Source: Ktedonobacter robiniae
Lineage (GTDB): Bacteria > Chloroflexota > Ktedonobacteria > Ktedonobacterales > Ktedonobacteraceae
Reading direction: 5' to 3'
Length of the DNA stretch: 64,000 nt
Assembly (NCBI RefSeq): GCF_016587375.1
Contig: NZ_BNJG01000001.1
Location: forward strand, 4,843,185-4,907,184
Positions 1 through 8,422 of this stretch are shown here, in pieces. The notes beneath the pieces were generated by a model that was not told the origin of the DNA, did no database searches, and saw nothing but the letters and a program-made list of their open reading frames with translations. Position numbers and translations under genes: made by a program. The number at the start of each line of letters is the position of its first letter. Position 1 is the first letter of the stretch.

Positions 1-112
1 ATCAAATGTATCTACTTTTTGTTCATTCATACGATAAGATTCTTCTTTCTATCCTTGGTTAGACCTTTCTAGAATATCACATCCACATATGTTGGTCATG
101 TCCGAAAACCGC

Positions 113-141
113 TAGACACGCTTCTCTTCAAGGCGTATAAT
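113..141 (+). promoter_or_regulatory. sigma-70-type promoter upstream of the MFS gene
   Basis: A TAGACA box at 113-118 and a perfect TATAAT at 136-141 are separated by exactly 17 bases. The spacing and orientation fit transcription of the MFS gene about 120 bases downstream. A TCCGAAAACC copy, part of a repeat seen elsewhere in the window, lies just upstream at 101-110. Confidence 0.6.
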
Positions 142-264
142 AGCGTTTGCTCGCTTCGCTGGTGGAAATGATGCCATGGCTATTTCAGCGCATCTTTGGA
201 CACGCGGAACATCTCCTTTGTCAGGGGCAAGATAGAAATAGAAAAATTAGGAAATCCATTAAAA

Positions 265-1482
265 ATGCAGAAAGCACTCAACTTTCCTCGCTCACTCTGG
301 GTTCTATGTATAGGCACCTTTTTTAATCGTATTGGTGGTTTTGTCAGTGCCTTCCTCATCCTCTACATGACAACTAAAGGTTATACCGCTACCCAGGCGG
401 GTATGGCTGCCAGCGCCTATGGTATTGGCAGCATCAGTGCTGCTGCTCTTGGCGGCTATTTGGCGGATCGAATGGGGCGGCGAAATACAATTATGCTCTC
501 TATGTTTGCTTCAGCCGCCACCATGCTTGTGCTATCGCAGGCAACAGTGTTGTGGCTGATTATTGTGCTTGTTACCCTGGCGGGCTTGGCGACGGAGCTG
601 TATCGTCCAGCTTCCAGTGCGCTTATCGCGGACCTCGTTCCATCCGAGCAGCGGGTGGGTGCGTTTGCCCTGTATAGATTAGCGATTAACCTGGGGGTAA
701 CCGCGGGATCAGTAGTCGCGGGCATCCTTGCCAGCCACTCGTTTATATTGCTCTTTATTGGTGATGCCTTGACCTCGGTCATCTTTGGCCTGCTCATCCT
801 CTTTGCCCTTCCCGCTGATGCCCGCAAACAGGCAGAGCCGTCATCCAGGCAAAGCAATTTCTTCCAGGCTGTATTGCCAGATCGCGGCTTTCTCCTCCTC
901 CTGGTAGCAGGGATCGCCGTTGCCTTTGTCTATCTGCAACACCTCTCTACTATGGCTCTCCAGGTTCAGGCGCTCGGATTATCGAACACTGTCTATGGAC
1001 TATTGCTTTCAGTCAATGCCCTCGCTGTTGTGTTCCTCGAACTGCCAATTAGTGCCATAACTCGCCGTTTCCCCAGGCCTGCTGTGATCGCGTTTGGCTT
1101 TCTGCTCATAGGGCTGGGCTTTGGCTTGTTCGCGTTCGCGCCCACTATTCCCTTACTGGCACTGGCTGTGGTTGTCTGGACACTTGGCGAAATAGTCCAG
1201 GGACCGGTCACGACCGCCTATGTAGCAGATCTCTCGCCAGCGCATCTGCGAGGGAGCTATCAGGGGGCCTGGGGTATGACCTGGAGCATCGGCCTGATCC
1301 TGGCCCCTCTGCTTGGTACACTTGTTTTTACCTGGAGCACGACTGGTTTATGGCTCCTTTGCGCTCTACTAGGAACGCTGGCAGCGGCGAGCGTGCTGCT
1401 CATCACACGTCCCAAAGATCGGCCAGAGCAAGCCATCAGCAGTTCAGAGACCATCCTGGCCGATGTCGGCGTGCAGGAATAA
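265..1482 (+). CDS. MFS transporter, drug-efflux type
   Basis: Major facilitator superfamily permease of about 405 residues with roughly twelve hydrophobic segments, expected in the cytoplasmic membrane as a proton-coupled exporter. The loop between helices 2 and 3 carries the MFS motif A (GGYLADRMGRRNTIM), and a charged segment in the middle separates two six-helix halves. An ATG at 265 is preferred: an upstream in-frame TTG at 196 would add a polar 23-residue extension before the first helix. It is a single-gene unit with a promoter at 113-141 and faces a convergent gene 32 bases downstream. The substrate cannot be deduced; multidrug or sugar efflux are both possible. Confidence 0.85.
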   Translation: MQKALNFPRSLWVLCIGTFFNRIGGFVSAFLILYMTTKGYTATQAGMAASAYGIGSISAAALGGYLADRMGRRNTIMLSMFASAATMLVLSQATVLWLIIVLVTLAGLATELYRPASSALIADLVPSEQRVGAFALYRLAINLGVTAGSVVAGILASHSFILLFIGDALTSVIFGLLILFALPADARKQAEPSSRQSNFFQAVLPDRGFLLLLVAGIAVAFVYLQHLSTMALQVQALGLSNTVYGLLLSVNALAVVFLELPISAITRRFPRPAVIAFGFLLIGLGFGLFAFAPTIPLLALAVVVWTLGEIVQGPVTTAYVADLSPAHLRGSYQGAWGMTWSIGLILAPLLGTLVFTWSTTGLWLLCALLGTLAAASVLLITRPKDRPEQAISSSETILADVGVQE

Positions 1483-1514
1483 GAGGCGAATAGCAACAGC
1501 ATAAAGCAGGATTG

Positions 1515-2162
1515 TTAGTGTGGAACGAAGCGCTCCAGGGGCGGCACGTGCTGGATATGGGTAATAAAATCCAGCACATCAGGGACGGCAGGTGTGATCG
1601 TTAGCTCTACGGGCTGATGGCTGCGTGGGCGAGGACGCGTGTCCAGAGCCTGGGACTCGCTGAGCCAGCCCGATTGGAGCCAGGTTGTGTAAGGCACAAA
1701 GGTTGCGGCCCCTCGACGCGCGGGTTGGCGGCGTGCGTTCCCTGTGTTGATAGGTGTCAGTGTAGCGTGCTCCGCGTAGCGGGCCAGCAGGCGCTCGGTA
1801 TCGATGCTCAGCACGACCTGTGGACGCTCCTTCATCGCCCCGCGCATCCGGTTCAATCGCTCGGGATCGAGCCAGAAAAAGACGCGAGCATTGAGCAAAG
1901 AGTACCATTGTGCTGGTGTCATCTCGTGCAGGCAGCGCTCCAGGGCCGTGGGAGGCATCGGCTTCTGATCCCGGATCCGGATGCCTCTGGGCAGTGTGAG
2001 CGATTCGGTACGCTGCTGCTCAAGCAAGCTCCTCTTCTGCACGGGCAAACCCGCCTGCTCAAGAAGGGCCTGAGCGCTGATGAGGCCGTATTGCTGGATA
2101 AAGGGCCAGTTGCCCTCCTCTGCTATGTGGTAGATTATGGATGGTAGGCGCTGTTGTGACAT
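1515..2162 (-). CDS. DUF7002-like protein of unknown function
   Basis: 215-residue soluble protein. The N-terminal block IYHIAEEGNWPFIQQYGL followed by an SAQALLEQAG helix, then IRDQKPMPPTALERCL and NARVFFWLDPERLNRM, are the blocks I associate with the DUF7002 family; the C-terminus ends in a VELTITPAVPDVLDFI strand-helix pair. The opening Tyr-His with a 'whole-protein lid' helix resembles ADP-ribosyltransferase-fold proteins, but that is only a resemblance and no catalytic role is claimed. It lies 9 bases downstream of the cysteine hydrolase gene on the same strand, so the two are probably co-transcribed. No signal peptide or membrane segment is visible. Confidence 0.7.
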   Translation of the reverse strand: MSQQRLPSIIYHIAEEGNWPFIQQYGLISAQALLEQAGLPVQKRSLLEQQRTESLTLPRGIRIRDQKPMPPTALERCLHEMTPAQWYSLLNARVFFWLDPERLNRMRGAMKERPQVVLSIDTERLLARYAEHATLTPINTGNARRQPARRGAATFVPYTTWLQSGWLSESQALDTRPRPRSHQPVELTITPAVPDVLDFITHIQHVPPLERFVPH

Positions 2163-2171
2163 ATGTATGTT

Positions 2172-2720
2172 TTACGCGAAGGCAACTTCGCTGGTTGGTT
2201 TGACTGTGATGGTGTGCTCGGGAGAGCCAAAACCATTGAGGGTCGCGTTATGATGGGCGACGATCTGCTCCGCGTTGAGCACGACACGGTCAATGGTCGA
2301 ATGGGCATCGCCGACCAGCGTCACATCATAGCCATGACTGATCGCGGCCCGGCAGGTGGTATCGACGCAGAAGTCGGTGCGGCAACCCGTAATAACGAGA
2401 TGAGTAATCTGGCGCGCCTGAAGTTCCTCGTCCAGCGTCGTGGCGAGAAAGGCATCGGGTGAGCGCTTGGGGATAATCGTCTCGCCTTCCAGAGGTGTGA
2501 TGGATGGGTGAATGCGCCAGCCACGGGTGCCAGGAACCAGGGAACTGGGCGCCTCCTCCTGGTGCTGGATATAGATCACAGGTGTTCCACTGGCGCGTGC
2601 CTGCTCCAGGAGATGCGCGATATTGGCTAGCAACTCCTCCTCACGATAGGTCGGCCGCCCCGGAACCTTAAAGAGGGCCACCTGCACATCTACAATGATC
2701 AATGCTGTCTGCTTGCTCAA
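2172..2720 (-). CDS. isochorismatase-family cysteine hydrolase
   Basis: Rossmann-like cysteine hydrolase of about 183 residues. The catalytic triad of the family is visible: Asp in ALIIVDVQ near the N-terminus, Lys in IIPKRSPDAF, and Cys in TGCRTDFCVDTTCR, preceded by the expected cis-peptide turn. Members hydrolyse isochorismate, nicotinamide or other amides; nothing here fixes the substrate. The start is taken as the TTG at 2720 because AAAGGAG sits about nine bases upstream; an in-frame ATG at 2783 would add an unlikely polar extension that lies upstream of this ribosome-binding site. The DUF7002-like gene follows after 9 bases. Confidence 0.85.
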   Translation of the reverse strand: MSKQTALIIVDVQVALFKVPGRPTYREEELLANIAHLLEQARASGTPVIYIQHQEEAPSSLVPGTRGWRIHPSITPLEGETIIPKRSPDAFLATTLDEELQARQITHLVITGCRTDFCVDTTCRAAISHGYDVTLVGDAHSTIDRVVLNAEQIVAHHNATLNGFGSPEHTITVKPTSEVAFA

Positions 2721-2891
2721 GATAAACTTCTCCTTTGCTCCCCCGGCCGCTTCTTCCAGCCTGGAGCATGTTGTCGCCCCCATTATACCTCATCTTCCAG
2801 CTCTTCATAGATGGCGCATTGATTTATGGTATTGGGACAACAATTAATCTCCAATCCGGCAATTTTCCAAAGAATCACACTTTAACTACTT

Positions 2892-2930
2892 GATGTAGCA
2901 GGCAGAGATGCGTTGTTAGATGTAGCAGGC
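2892..2930. repeat. direct repeat of GATGTAGCAGGC
   Basis: The 12-mer GATGTAGCAGGC occurs at 2892-2903 and again at 2919-2930, a centre-to-centre distance of 27 bases, just upstream of the small membrane protein gene. It could be a pair of regulator half-sites or a chance duplication. Confidence 0.4.
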
Positions 2931-2970
2931 TATTTTGTGTGATTTCATGAAGAGCAAGGAAGTGCTGTTT

Positions 2971-3504
2971 ATGCTTCAGAGAACGGTATCTTATAAGACG
3001 CTTCTACGTATTGTTGGCGCATGCTTTCTCCTCTACGGACTCTATATAATTGTGGTTGTCCTCACCTCTAGAATGAGTGCGAGAGGCGCCATAGTATATG
3101 ATGGCCCATGGGTTTTTGAAGATCCAGGTGCTGTTATGAACTATATCTTTTGTGGTGGCTGGTTTTTTGGAAACCCGATCTTACCTGCTAACTTATACAT
3201 ATTCGGCCCTTTTACGCCTGGCCCTCTCTTTTGTGTGGGTGTAGGAATGATCTGCTTGAGTGTGACGAGCAGGCATGTACAGGCAGTGTATGTGTGCTTG
3301 CAGATCGCGCTCTGGTTCATCAGCCTATCTGTCTGGTTCCCCATTGCTATTCTGAGTGGTATTACAAGTTATGATCCAGGGGTCTTTATACCCTTTGCGC
3401 TGGTTACGTTTGCGCTCTCATTGGTTCTCCTGGCTTGCTATAAGCCTGTGAGCCGCTTCTTAAGCAGGCATTTGGAGTCAAATAATGCGACATCGATTGT
3501 CTAA
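2971..3504 (+). CDS. small multi-pass membrane protein, unknown function
   Basis: About 177 residues with four hydrophobic segments: one near residues 8-28, a weaker one around the GGWFFGNPI loop, and two more in the second half (around ICLSVTS... to LWFISLSVW, then FIPFALVTFALSLVLLACY). No family motif is recognised. Upstream in-frame ATG codons exist at 2935 and 2947, but AAGGAAG lies 9 bases before the ATG at 2971, which is preferred. It stands alone between a divergent hydrolase gene and the GH76 gene, which has its own promoter. Confidence 0.6.
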   Translation: MLQRTVSYKTLLRIVGACFLLYGLYIIVVVLTSRMSARGAIVYDGPWVFEDPGAVMNYIFCGGWFFGNPILPANLYIFGPFTPGPLFCVGVGMICLSVTSRHVQAVYVCLQIALWFISLSVWFPIAILSGITSYDPGVFIPFALVTFALSLVLLACYKPVSRFLSRHLESNNATSIV

Positions 3505-3552
3505 ATGTGGGCGCTATAGTTGTATTGGGAAACGTGGATAGCCTCGTTTGCG

Positions 3553-3581
3553 TTGACAAACAGAAATATGCAAGTTATTAT
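3553..3581 (+). promoter_or_regulatory. sigma-70-type promoter for the GH76 gene
   Basis: Perfect TTGACA at 3553-3558, a 17-base spacer, and TATTAT at 3576-3581. The start of the GH76 gene is about 155 bases downstream, leaving a moderately long leader. Confidence 0.65.
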
Positions 3582-3738
3582 GTAATTGTCCGCGATGACA
3601 TCGTTGTCATTTTTGATTGGAGTGGGGAAATAGATACACGTTTTAATGGCACACCTGTTGTGCAGGCAACAGGTAGGGATGTTGTGCTGTAATCATGCTA
3701 CTAATCGTAATTTGGTGAAAACAAGGAGGTTTTTTCGT

Positions 3739-4896
3739 ATGAAACGACGTACCGCTATTGGAGTGCTGGGTGGGGCTATTTTGAGCCTGGTTGGTTCACC
3801 TCTTATCACTGCCTATGCAAGTGAGAGCAACCAATCACGTGCCATAGCCTCATATGCTGCCTTGCAGAAGTATTTTTATGTTAATGATGGCTCCTATCTC
3901 TATCATGAGCAGTACCCGGTCGCAGCCACAGATAACGCTTACTCCTATGAGTGGCCTTTTTCGCAGGCGCACGGCGCAACGCTGGACCTCTCAAACCTTC
4001 CTGGAGAGGCTGGACGTGCGCATCGGGATGCTGTCAATGAACGCTGGTTGGGCCAGGAGCGCTACTGGAACACGACCGGGGCGACGGGTCTGCCGGGGTA
4101 TGACTCCTATGCGCGCACGCCCTATGGCAATGGTGGCGACAAGTTCTATGATGATAACGAATGGGTCGGCCTGGCCTCCATTCAGCGCTACAAGATGTGG
4201 GGGGAGGATGCTGTTCTGGAGCGTGCTAAGCAGATCTTCGCGCTCGTGGTCTCCGGTTGGGATAATGATGCCACACATCCCGCCCCGGGAGGTGTCTTCT
4301 GGACGCAGGCCCCCTGGAGCCATGATCGCAATACGGTCTCCAACATGCCTGGCGCCGAACTGGGCCTGCGCCTCTACCAGTTGACTGGGGAGCAGCACTA
4401 CTTCGACTGGGCGAAGAAGATGTATGACTGGACCAATACCTATCTGCTCGCCCCCAATGGCCTGTACTGGGATCATATCGACTTGCAGGGCAATATCGAG
4501 AAGACTCAATGGAGCTATAACCAGGGCGTGCCAGTAGGCGTCAATGTCCTGTTCTACCAGGCGACTGGCGATGCAACCTACCTGTATCGCGCCGAGCAGA
4601 TCGCCCAGGCCGCGCTCGCTTTCTATGGGACCGAGAATCTCGATAAGCAGCCAGCCTTCTTCAACTCCATCTTCTTCAAGAATTTGCTCCTGCTGCAATC
4701 CGTCAATCATAACCAGGACTACGTAAAGGCCATGCAGGCCTATGCGGATCGTGCATGGGAGAACAATCGCGATACCGCGACGGGTCTCTTCCACTTTAAT
4801 GGCTCTCAGTCAACGCAAATGATAGAGCAGGCGGCGATGACCCAGATCTACGCCGTTCTCTCTTGGAGCCCCTCCCAATATCACATCCTGTATTAG
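3739..4896 (+). CDS. secreted glycoside hydrolase, GH76 family (alpha-1,6-mannanase type)
   Basis: 385-residue exported enzyme. The N-terminus (MKRRTAIGVLGGAIL...) has a twin-arginine or Sec-type signal followed by AYASES as probable cleavage region. The mature part is a helical toroid with repeated aromatic/acidic motifs (KFYDDNEWVGLASI, GGVFWTQAPW, GAELGLRLYQLTGE, GLYWDHID) typical of GH76, where a paired Asp forms the catalytic centre; the DDNEW segment is the likely site. GH76 enzymes cut alpha-1,6-mannan backbones, as in fungal walls. AAGGAGGT lies 8 bases before the chosen ATG; upstream in-frame starts have no such site. Monocistronic: a promoter at 3553-3581 and a strong hairpin follow it. 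Confidence 0.8.
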   Translation: MKRRTAIGVLGGAILSLVGSPLITAYASESNQSRAIASYAALQKYFYVNDGSYLYHEQYPVAATDNAYSYEWPFSQAHGATLDLSNLPGEAGRAHRDAVNERWLGQERYWNTTGATGLPGYDSYARTPYGNGGDKFYDDNEWVGLASIQRYKMWGEDAVLERAKQIFALVVSGWDNDATHPAPGGVFWTQAPWSHDRNTVSNMPGAELGLRLYQLTGEQHYFDWAKKMYDWTNTYLLAPNGLYWDHIDLQGNIEKTQWSYNQGVPVGVNVLFYQATGDATYLYRAEQIAQAALAFYGTENLDKQPAFFNSIFFKNLLLLQSVNHNQDYVKAMQAYADRAWENNRDTATGLFHFNGSQSTQMIEQAAMTQIYAVLSWSPSQYHILY

Positions 4897-4927
4897 CGAC
4901 GCATCCAGGTAGATTGTAGAGCAAGAA

Positions 4928-4970
4928 GGGCGCAGTGTGATCGATCACACTGCGCCCTTTCGCTTTTTTG
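4928..4970 (+). terminator. intrinsic terminator after GH76
   Basis: Perfect 15-bp inverted repeat centred at 4942/4943 (arms 4928-4942 and 4943-4957, opening GGGCGCAGTG), followed by TTTCGCTTTTTT. Begins 31 bases after the GH76 stop codon. Confidence 0.85.
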
Positions 4971-5086
4971 TTAAATATATGCTACAGAGAGCAATCTTGA
5001 CAGGTAGCCTTGCCCTGGCGTATGCTCCTGCTCACAATGAGTATTTTTCGCCATATGGTTGAGATAGTAGGAAGAAGTGTGATCGA

Positions 5087-5623
5087 ATGCGCATACGACC
5101 TTTTCGCTATGAAGATATTCCCGAGGTGCTGACGGTACAGCGCGAGGCGGCGCGCGTGGACGGGACGGAGGTAGTCAGCGAGGATAGCTTCGATGCTTGG
5201 CTACGCGACGAGGTGCTTGACGCCGAGGAGAATGCCTTTGTCATTACAGATGATGACGATGAGCTGAGCACCTGGAGCCAGGCGGGAACACTGGAAGGGG
5301 TCGAGGGCGAGATCGCAGGCTATACCCTGGTGTGCCTGGAGCGCACCGCAGACGCCTACCATTTCATATGTCAGGGCGCGGTCATGCCTCAGCAGCGCAG
5401 GCGCCGTGGCGGGCGTCTCCTGCTGGTGGGCGCGCTCAACCGGGCGCGCGTCATGGCCTATGAGTTTGATTTCGAGGCTGAGCAAGCGGGCATCCCCATC
5501 TATTTTGAGGTACTATTGCCCACAAGCGACGAGGGCGCGCCCCACCTCGCCACCCTCTGCGAACTAGAGCCAACCGATGAACCCGCCCCTGAAGGCTTCC
5601 GCCTCTACCGTCGCGAGCTATAA
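5087..5623 (+). CDS. GNAT-family N-acetyltransferase
   Basis: 178-residue soluble protein opening MRIRPFRYEDIPEVL, the usual first strand and helix of a GCN5-related acetyltransferase. The central strand AGYTLVCLE and the acetyl-CoA loop GAVMPQQRRRRGG (the Q/R-x-x-G-x-G/A position) support acetyl-CoA binding; the acceptor is unknown. An acidic insertion (TDDDDELSTW) separates the second and third strands. Single-gene unit ending in a long hairpin shared with the convergent thyX gene. Confidence 0.75.
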   Translation: MRIRPFRYEDIPEVLTVQREAARVDGTEVVSEDSFDAWLRDEVLDAEENAFVITDDDDELSTWSQAGTLEGVEGEIAGYTLVCLERTADAYHFICQGAVMPQQRRRRGGRLLLVGALNRARVMAYEFDFEAEQAGIPIYFEVLLPTSDEGAPHLATLCELEPTDEPAPEGFRLYRREL

Positions 5624-5632
5624 CGGGTTCAC

Positions 5633-5681
5633 AAATCGAAAAGAGAGAGGCGCACGGCGTGCGCCTCTCTCTTTTCGATTT
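5633..5681. terminator. bidirectional terminator between GNAT gene and thyX
   Basis: 23-bp arms at 5633-5655 and 5659-5681 with a 3-base loop. The arms begin AAATCGAAAAGAG and end in the complementary T-rich run, so each strand has U-rich sequence after the GC core. Serves convergent genes on both sides. Confidence 0.85.
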
Positions 5682-5690
5682 TTCTAATCA

Positions 5691-6611
5691 TCACACTTTT
5701 CGATAGCCAGTTTTGACGGCGTGGGTGCCATCGGCGAGCTGTTCAATTTCGTAGTCGCCGAAGAGAATGGGGTCGGCCAGGTGCAGGCAGAGGAAGATGC
5801 GAACCGCCAGTTCGCGAATCTCGGTCTCCGCATGGGCGTCGGCGCGCATCTCGATTACATGGCGCCAGGAGCGCACATTACCTGTGACCACGATGGGGGC
5901 CTCGGTCTCATTCGGGAGCACTGAGCGGGCCGCCTGCTGGACCTTCTTGCGCAGGTCGGTGCGGGCCTCGGCACTTAGAATGGTCGAGCCTTCTTTTTGC
6001 ATTTCCAGCAGGCGCTTGGTGAGCTGGGCATACTCTTCGGCGGCGCGGTCGACGCGTTGCTCAAACTGGGTGTGTAGCTGTGCGTCATCGCGATACTCTG
6101 GGCGCTCCACAAAGCGCAGCATGCGGCCTGAGACGTACCTCTGACTCAGCTGGGAAAAACCCATTCCAGCTCTGTGTCGGATCAGCTCGTGGGTCAGGCT
6201 GCGGGAGACACCGTAGAGGAGTAGGCTAAAGTTGGCGTGCTCGAAGACCGAGCCATGGCCGGAGGATTTGAGATTCTCGAAATAGCGGCTGGCATTCTCG
6301 TTCATCGTGCGTTTGGGGCCAAAACTCATATAGCATGTCTGCCCGGCGATCTTGCAGAGCTGTGAGCTTTCTGGAAGAGTGGTGGGATCATCGAGATAGT
6401 GGCTAAAACCAAGTGAGGTATCAAAACCATCAAGGAAGCCTGCCAGGCCGGTGGGGTTGGTCTGAGGGCGCGCCAGCGTCACGACTCCAGGAACCTGTAA
6501 GTAGGGTGTGCCGCCCGGAGTGTGATGGACTGGCGCGTGAATCGTGGCGAAGCCTGCGTTCTCACTTCCGTTATATTCCTGGAAGAGAGTTTGTGGGTCG
6601 AGAGCAGACAA
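5691..6611 (-). CDS. thyX: FAD-dependent thymidylate synthase
   Basis: 306 residues, matching ThyX: methylates dUMP to dTMP with methylenetetrahydrofolate, FAD and NADPH. Visible motifs are SVFEHANFSLLLYGVSR (dUMP/FAD region), the flavin-binding RHR within LTHELIRHRAG, the SQLSQRY segment, and the C-terminal RADAHAETEIRELA. The classical signature is RHR plus seven residues then Ser; here eight residues separate RHR from the SQRY serine, a variant I recall from Chloroflexi and Deinococcus relatives. Start is TTG with AAGGAGG about six bases upstream. The gene is longer than the common 220-260 residue bacterial ThyX because of an N-terminal extension of about 90 residues. Confidence 0.87.
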   Translation of the reverse strand: MSALDPQTLFQEYNGSENAGFATIHAPVHHTPGGTPYLQVPGVVTLARPQTNPTGLAGFLDGFDTSLGFSHYLDDPTTLPESSQLCKIAGQTCYMSFGPKRTMNENASRYFENLKSSGHGSVFEHANFSLLLYGVSRSLTHELIRHRAGMGFSQLSQRYVSGRMLRFVERPEYRDDAQLHTQFEQRVDRAAEEYAQLTKRLLEMQKEGSTILSAEARTDLRKKVQQAARSVLPNETEAPIVVTGNVRSWRHVIEMRADAHAETEIRELAVRIFLCLHLADPILFGDYEIEQLADGTHAVKTGYRKV

Positions 6612-6762
6612 TGAGAACCTCCTTGTTGACTGGCGTAATCGGTAGAAATCGACCCCTAGTCTAACAGGTTCTCGGCTATTTGGCTACCTTCTTATACGAA
6701 GACCAACGCCGCTCTCGCGGCTAGCGCTAGCACGCTCAGGTTTTCGAAAAGGTACTACCCGT

Positions 6763-6990
6763 CTATTGACTCACGGACTCAGGCGGTGGGGCGAGCAGCT
6801 TTTCCAGGGTTGAGCGGCGAATACGGTAGGCCTGGCGTGCGCCTCGATGGGGAAGAGTGATTGCTTCAAGCACTCCATTTTTGATCCAACGGCGCACAGT
6901 GGTATCATCCACACGTAATTGTCTTGCAACTTCACGAACTGTCAGCAGTTCCGCATCGTCGTATTCCACAGAGCCCTCTTTTCTGGTCAT
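6763..6990 (-). CDS. small helix-turn-helix protein, BldC/excisionase type
   Basis: 75 residues. The core LLTVREVARQLRVDDTTVRRW is a MerR/excisionase-type winged HTH (HTH_17), followed by KNGVLEAITLPHRGARQAYR, the wing, and RIRRSTLEKLL, the closing helix. Such proteins bind DNA either as transcription factors (BldC) or as directionality factors. No recombinase or attachment site is adjacent, so a regulatory role is more likely than excision. Sits between moaA and thyX on the same strand but separated by over 150 bases on each side. Confidence 0.8.
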   Translation of the reverse strand: MTRKEGSVEYDDAELLTVREVARQLRVDDTTVRRWIKNGVLEAITLPHRGARQAYRIRRSTLEKLLAPPPESVSQ

Positions 6991-7171
6991 AAGGCGTATA
7001 AGAATGTACGCCTGACCACAATAGCAGAAGAACGTTGAAGAAATTAAAGTATACCTTGGGTTCGCGCGATGAGTGATTTGATTATATAAACGGTTAAGGC
7101 ACTTATTAGTAACAAAATCCCTAATAGCAGAGATACACTGTAATTACGTGTCACACACTGGAATTGTTGTA

Positions 7172-8167
7172 TCAACCACCAATCATAGACATGCTGCGGT
7201 TCGCACGCTTAAAGCGTTTATCCCCGATGTAATGCTTCAACTCTTTATGCCACACTGCTTGTCGAATTACGCGGGCAAGTTCCACGTCATCTGCATCGGA
7301 GCGAACCACGGAGCGCAGATCAGTCTCCTCAGTGGCGAAGAGGCAGGTGCGCAGTTGGCCATCGGCGGTAATACGGATACGATCACATTGGGCGCAGAAG
7401 GGTTCGCTTACGGGATTGATAAAGCCTACTTCGCCAATGTTATCGCTAAAGGTATAGCGGCGCGCGGTCTCGGAGGGATCACCGGAGGTAATAGGGACCA
7501 GGGGGCCATAGGCGGCCTCAATGATGGCTTTAATCTCGCCACCGGTTAAGATATCTTCTTTGCGCCAGATCTGATCGGCATCGAGGGGCATAAACTCGAT
7601 CCAGCGCATGGCATAGGCTTTATCGCGTGCGAAGCGTACAAAGTCCAGGACCTCGGCCTCGCTAAAGTTGCGCATAGCCACCGCATTGATCTTTATGGGA
7701 TGAATGCTGGGATAGGCGGCCAGCGCGTCCAGTCCTTCGAGAACGCGATCAAGCTGGTCACGGCGTGTGACCTGGGTGAATTTCTCATGTAGGAGCGTAT
7801 CCAGGCTGACATTGATGCGCGTCAGTCCCGCCTCGGCCAGGGCTTTGGCCTGTTGTGGAAGCAGGATGCCGTTGGTGGTCAGGCTCAGGCTGCGTAGCCC
7901 TTCCAGTTCATGAAGCTGGTGTACCAGCTCGGGAAGGTCGCGACGCACCAAGGGTTCGCCTCCCGTCAGACGAATCTGCTCAATGCCCATGCTGACTGCC
8001 ACGCGACTGATGCGCATGAGTTCCTCATAGCTCAAGATCTCAGCCTTTTTTAGCCAGGGGAGCCCTTCGGCGGGCATACAGTAGGTACAGCGAAAGTTGC
8101 ATTTATCAGTTACCGAAATACGCATGCTTTTGATGCGTCTTCCGTAGCTATCGACTAAAGGTTCCAT
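7172..8167 (-). CDS. moaA: GTP 3',8-cyclase, molybdenum cofactor biosynthesis
   Basis: 331-residue radical SAM enzyme making 3',8-cH2GTP, the first step to molybdopterin. The N-terminal cluster is C23-x3-C27-x2-C30 (KCNFRCTYC), the second cluster is in CAQCDRIRITADGQLRTCL, and the protein ends in the Gly-Gly tail that MoaA needs. LTGGEPLVRRDL is the SAM GGE motif. GGGAGG lies 8 bases before the ATG. No other moa gene is in the window, so it is a stand-alone gene here; moaC would be expected elsewhere. Confidence 0.95.
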   Translation of the reverse strand: MEPLVDSYGRRIKSMRISVTDKCNFRCTYCMPAEGLPWLKKAEILSYEELMRISRVAVSMGIEQIRLTGGEPLVRRDLPELVHQLHELEGLRSLSLTTNGILLPQQAKALAEAGLTRINVSLDTLLHEKFTQVTRRDQLDRVLEGLDALAAYPSIHPIKINAVAMRNFSEAEVLDFVRFARDKAYAMRWIEFMPLDADQIWRKEDILTGGEIKAIIEAAYGPLVPITSGDPSETARRYTFSDNIGEVGFINPVSEPFCAQCDRIRITADGQLRTCLFATEETDLRSVVRSDADDVELARVIRQAVWHKELKHYIGDKRFKRANRSMSMIGG

Positions 8168-8327
8168 TGGTTGGCCTCCCCCAAAAGACTGTCTTGAACA
8201 TGTTTTGCTCTATTTCACTATATCATATTTACGTGCCAATGTCACAGATCTGTCACGGGAAATAAGTACTTTGTGTTACAATGTCAAATAAAAGCAGTTA
8301 AATGCATATTGTGTATGTGCTGTTCTA

Positions 8328-8365
8328 TAAAAAAGGTCCGCCCCTTGTGTGTTAAGGGGCGGACC
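8328..8365 (-). terminator. intrinsic terminator after glnA
   Basis: Arms GGTCCGCCCCTT (8335-8346) and AAGGGGCGGACC (8354-8365) with a 7-base loop; on the minus strand it is followed by TTTTTTATAG. It lies about 60 bases after the glnA stop. Confidence 0.88.
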
Positions 8366-8422
8366 ACTTGTGTGTGTATTGCCACGGACAGGCAATGATA
8401 TGTGTTACGGGCGCTGTGTTTT

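Noticed and set aside
3507..3692. 61-codon plus-strand frame before GH76
   Set aside because: It overlaps the promoter of the GH76 gene and has no ribosome-binding site or recognisable motif.
3991..4794. 267-codon antisense frame inside the GH76 gene, and similar long shadows in thyX, ileS and sucA
   Set aside because: They are opposite-strand readings of well-supported genes with high GC third positions and lack motifs or start signals.
6763..6990. Excisionase marking a prophage or integrative element
   Set aside because: No integrase, attachment repeat or phage gene lies nearby; the protein fits BldC-type regulators as well.
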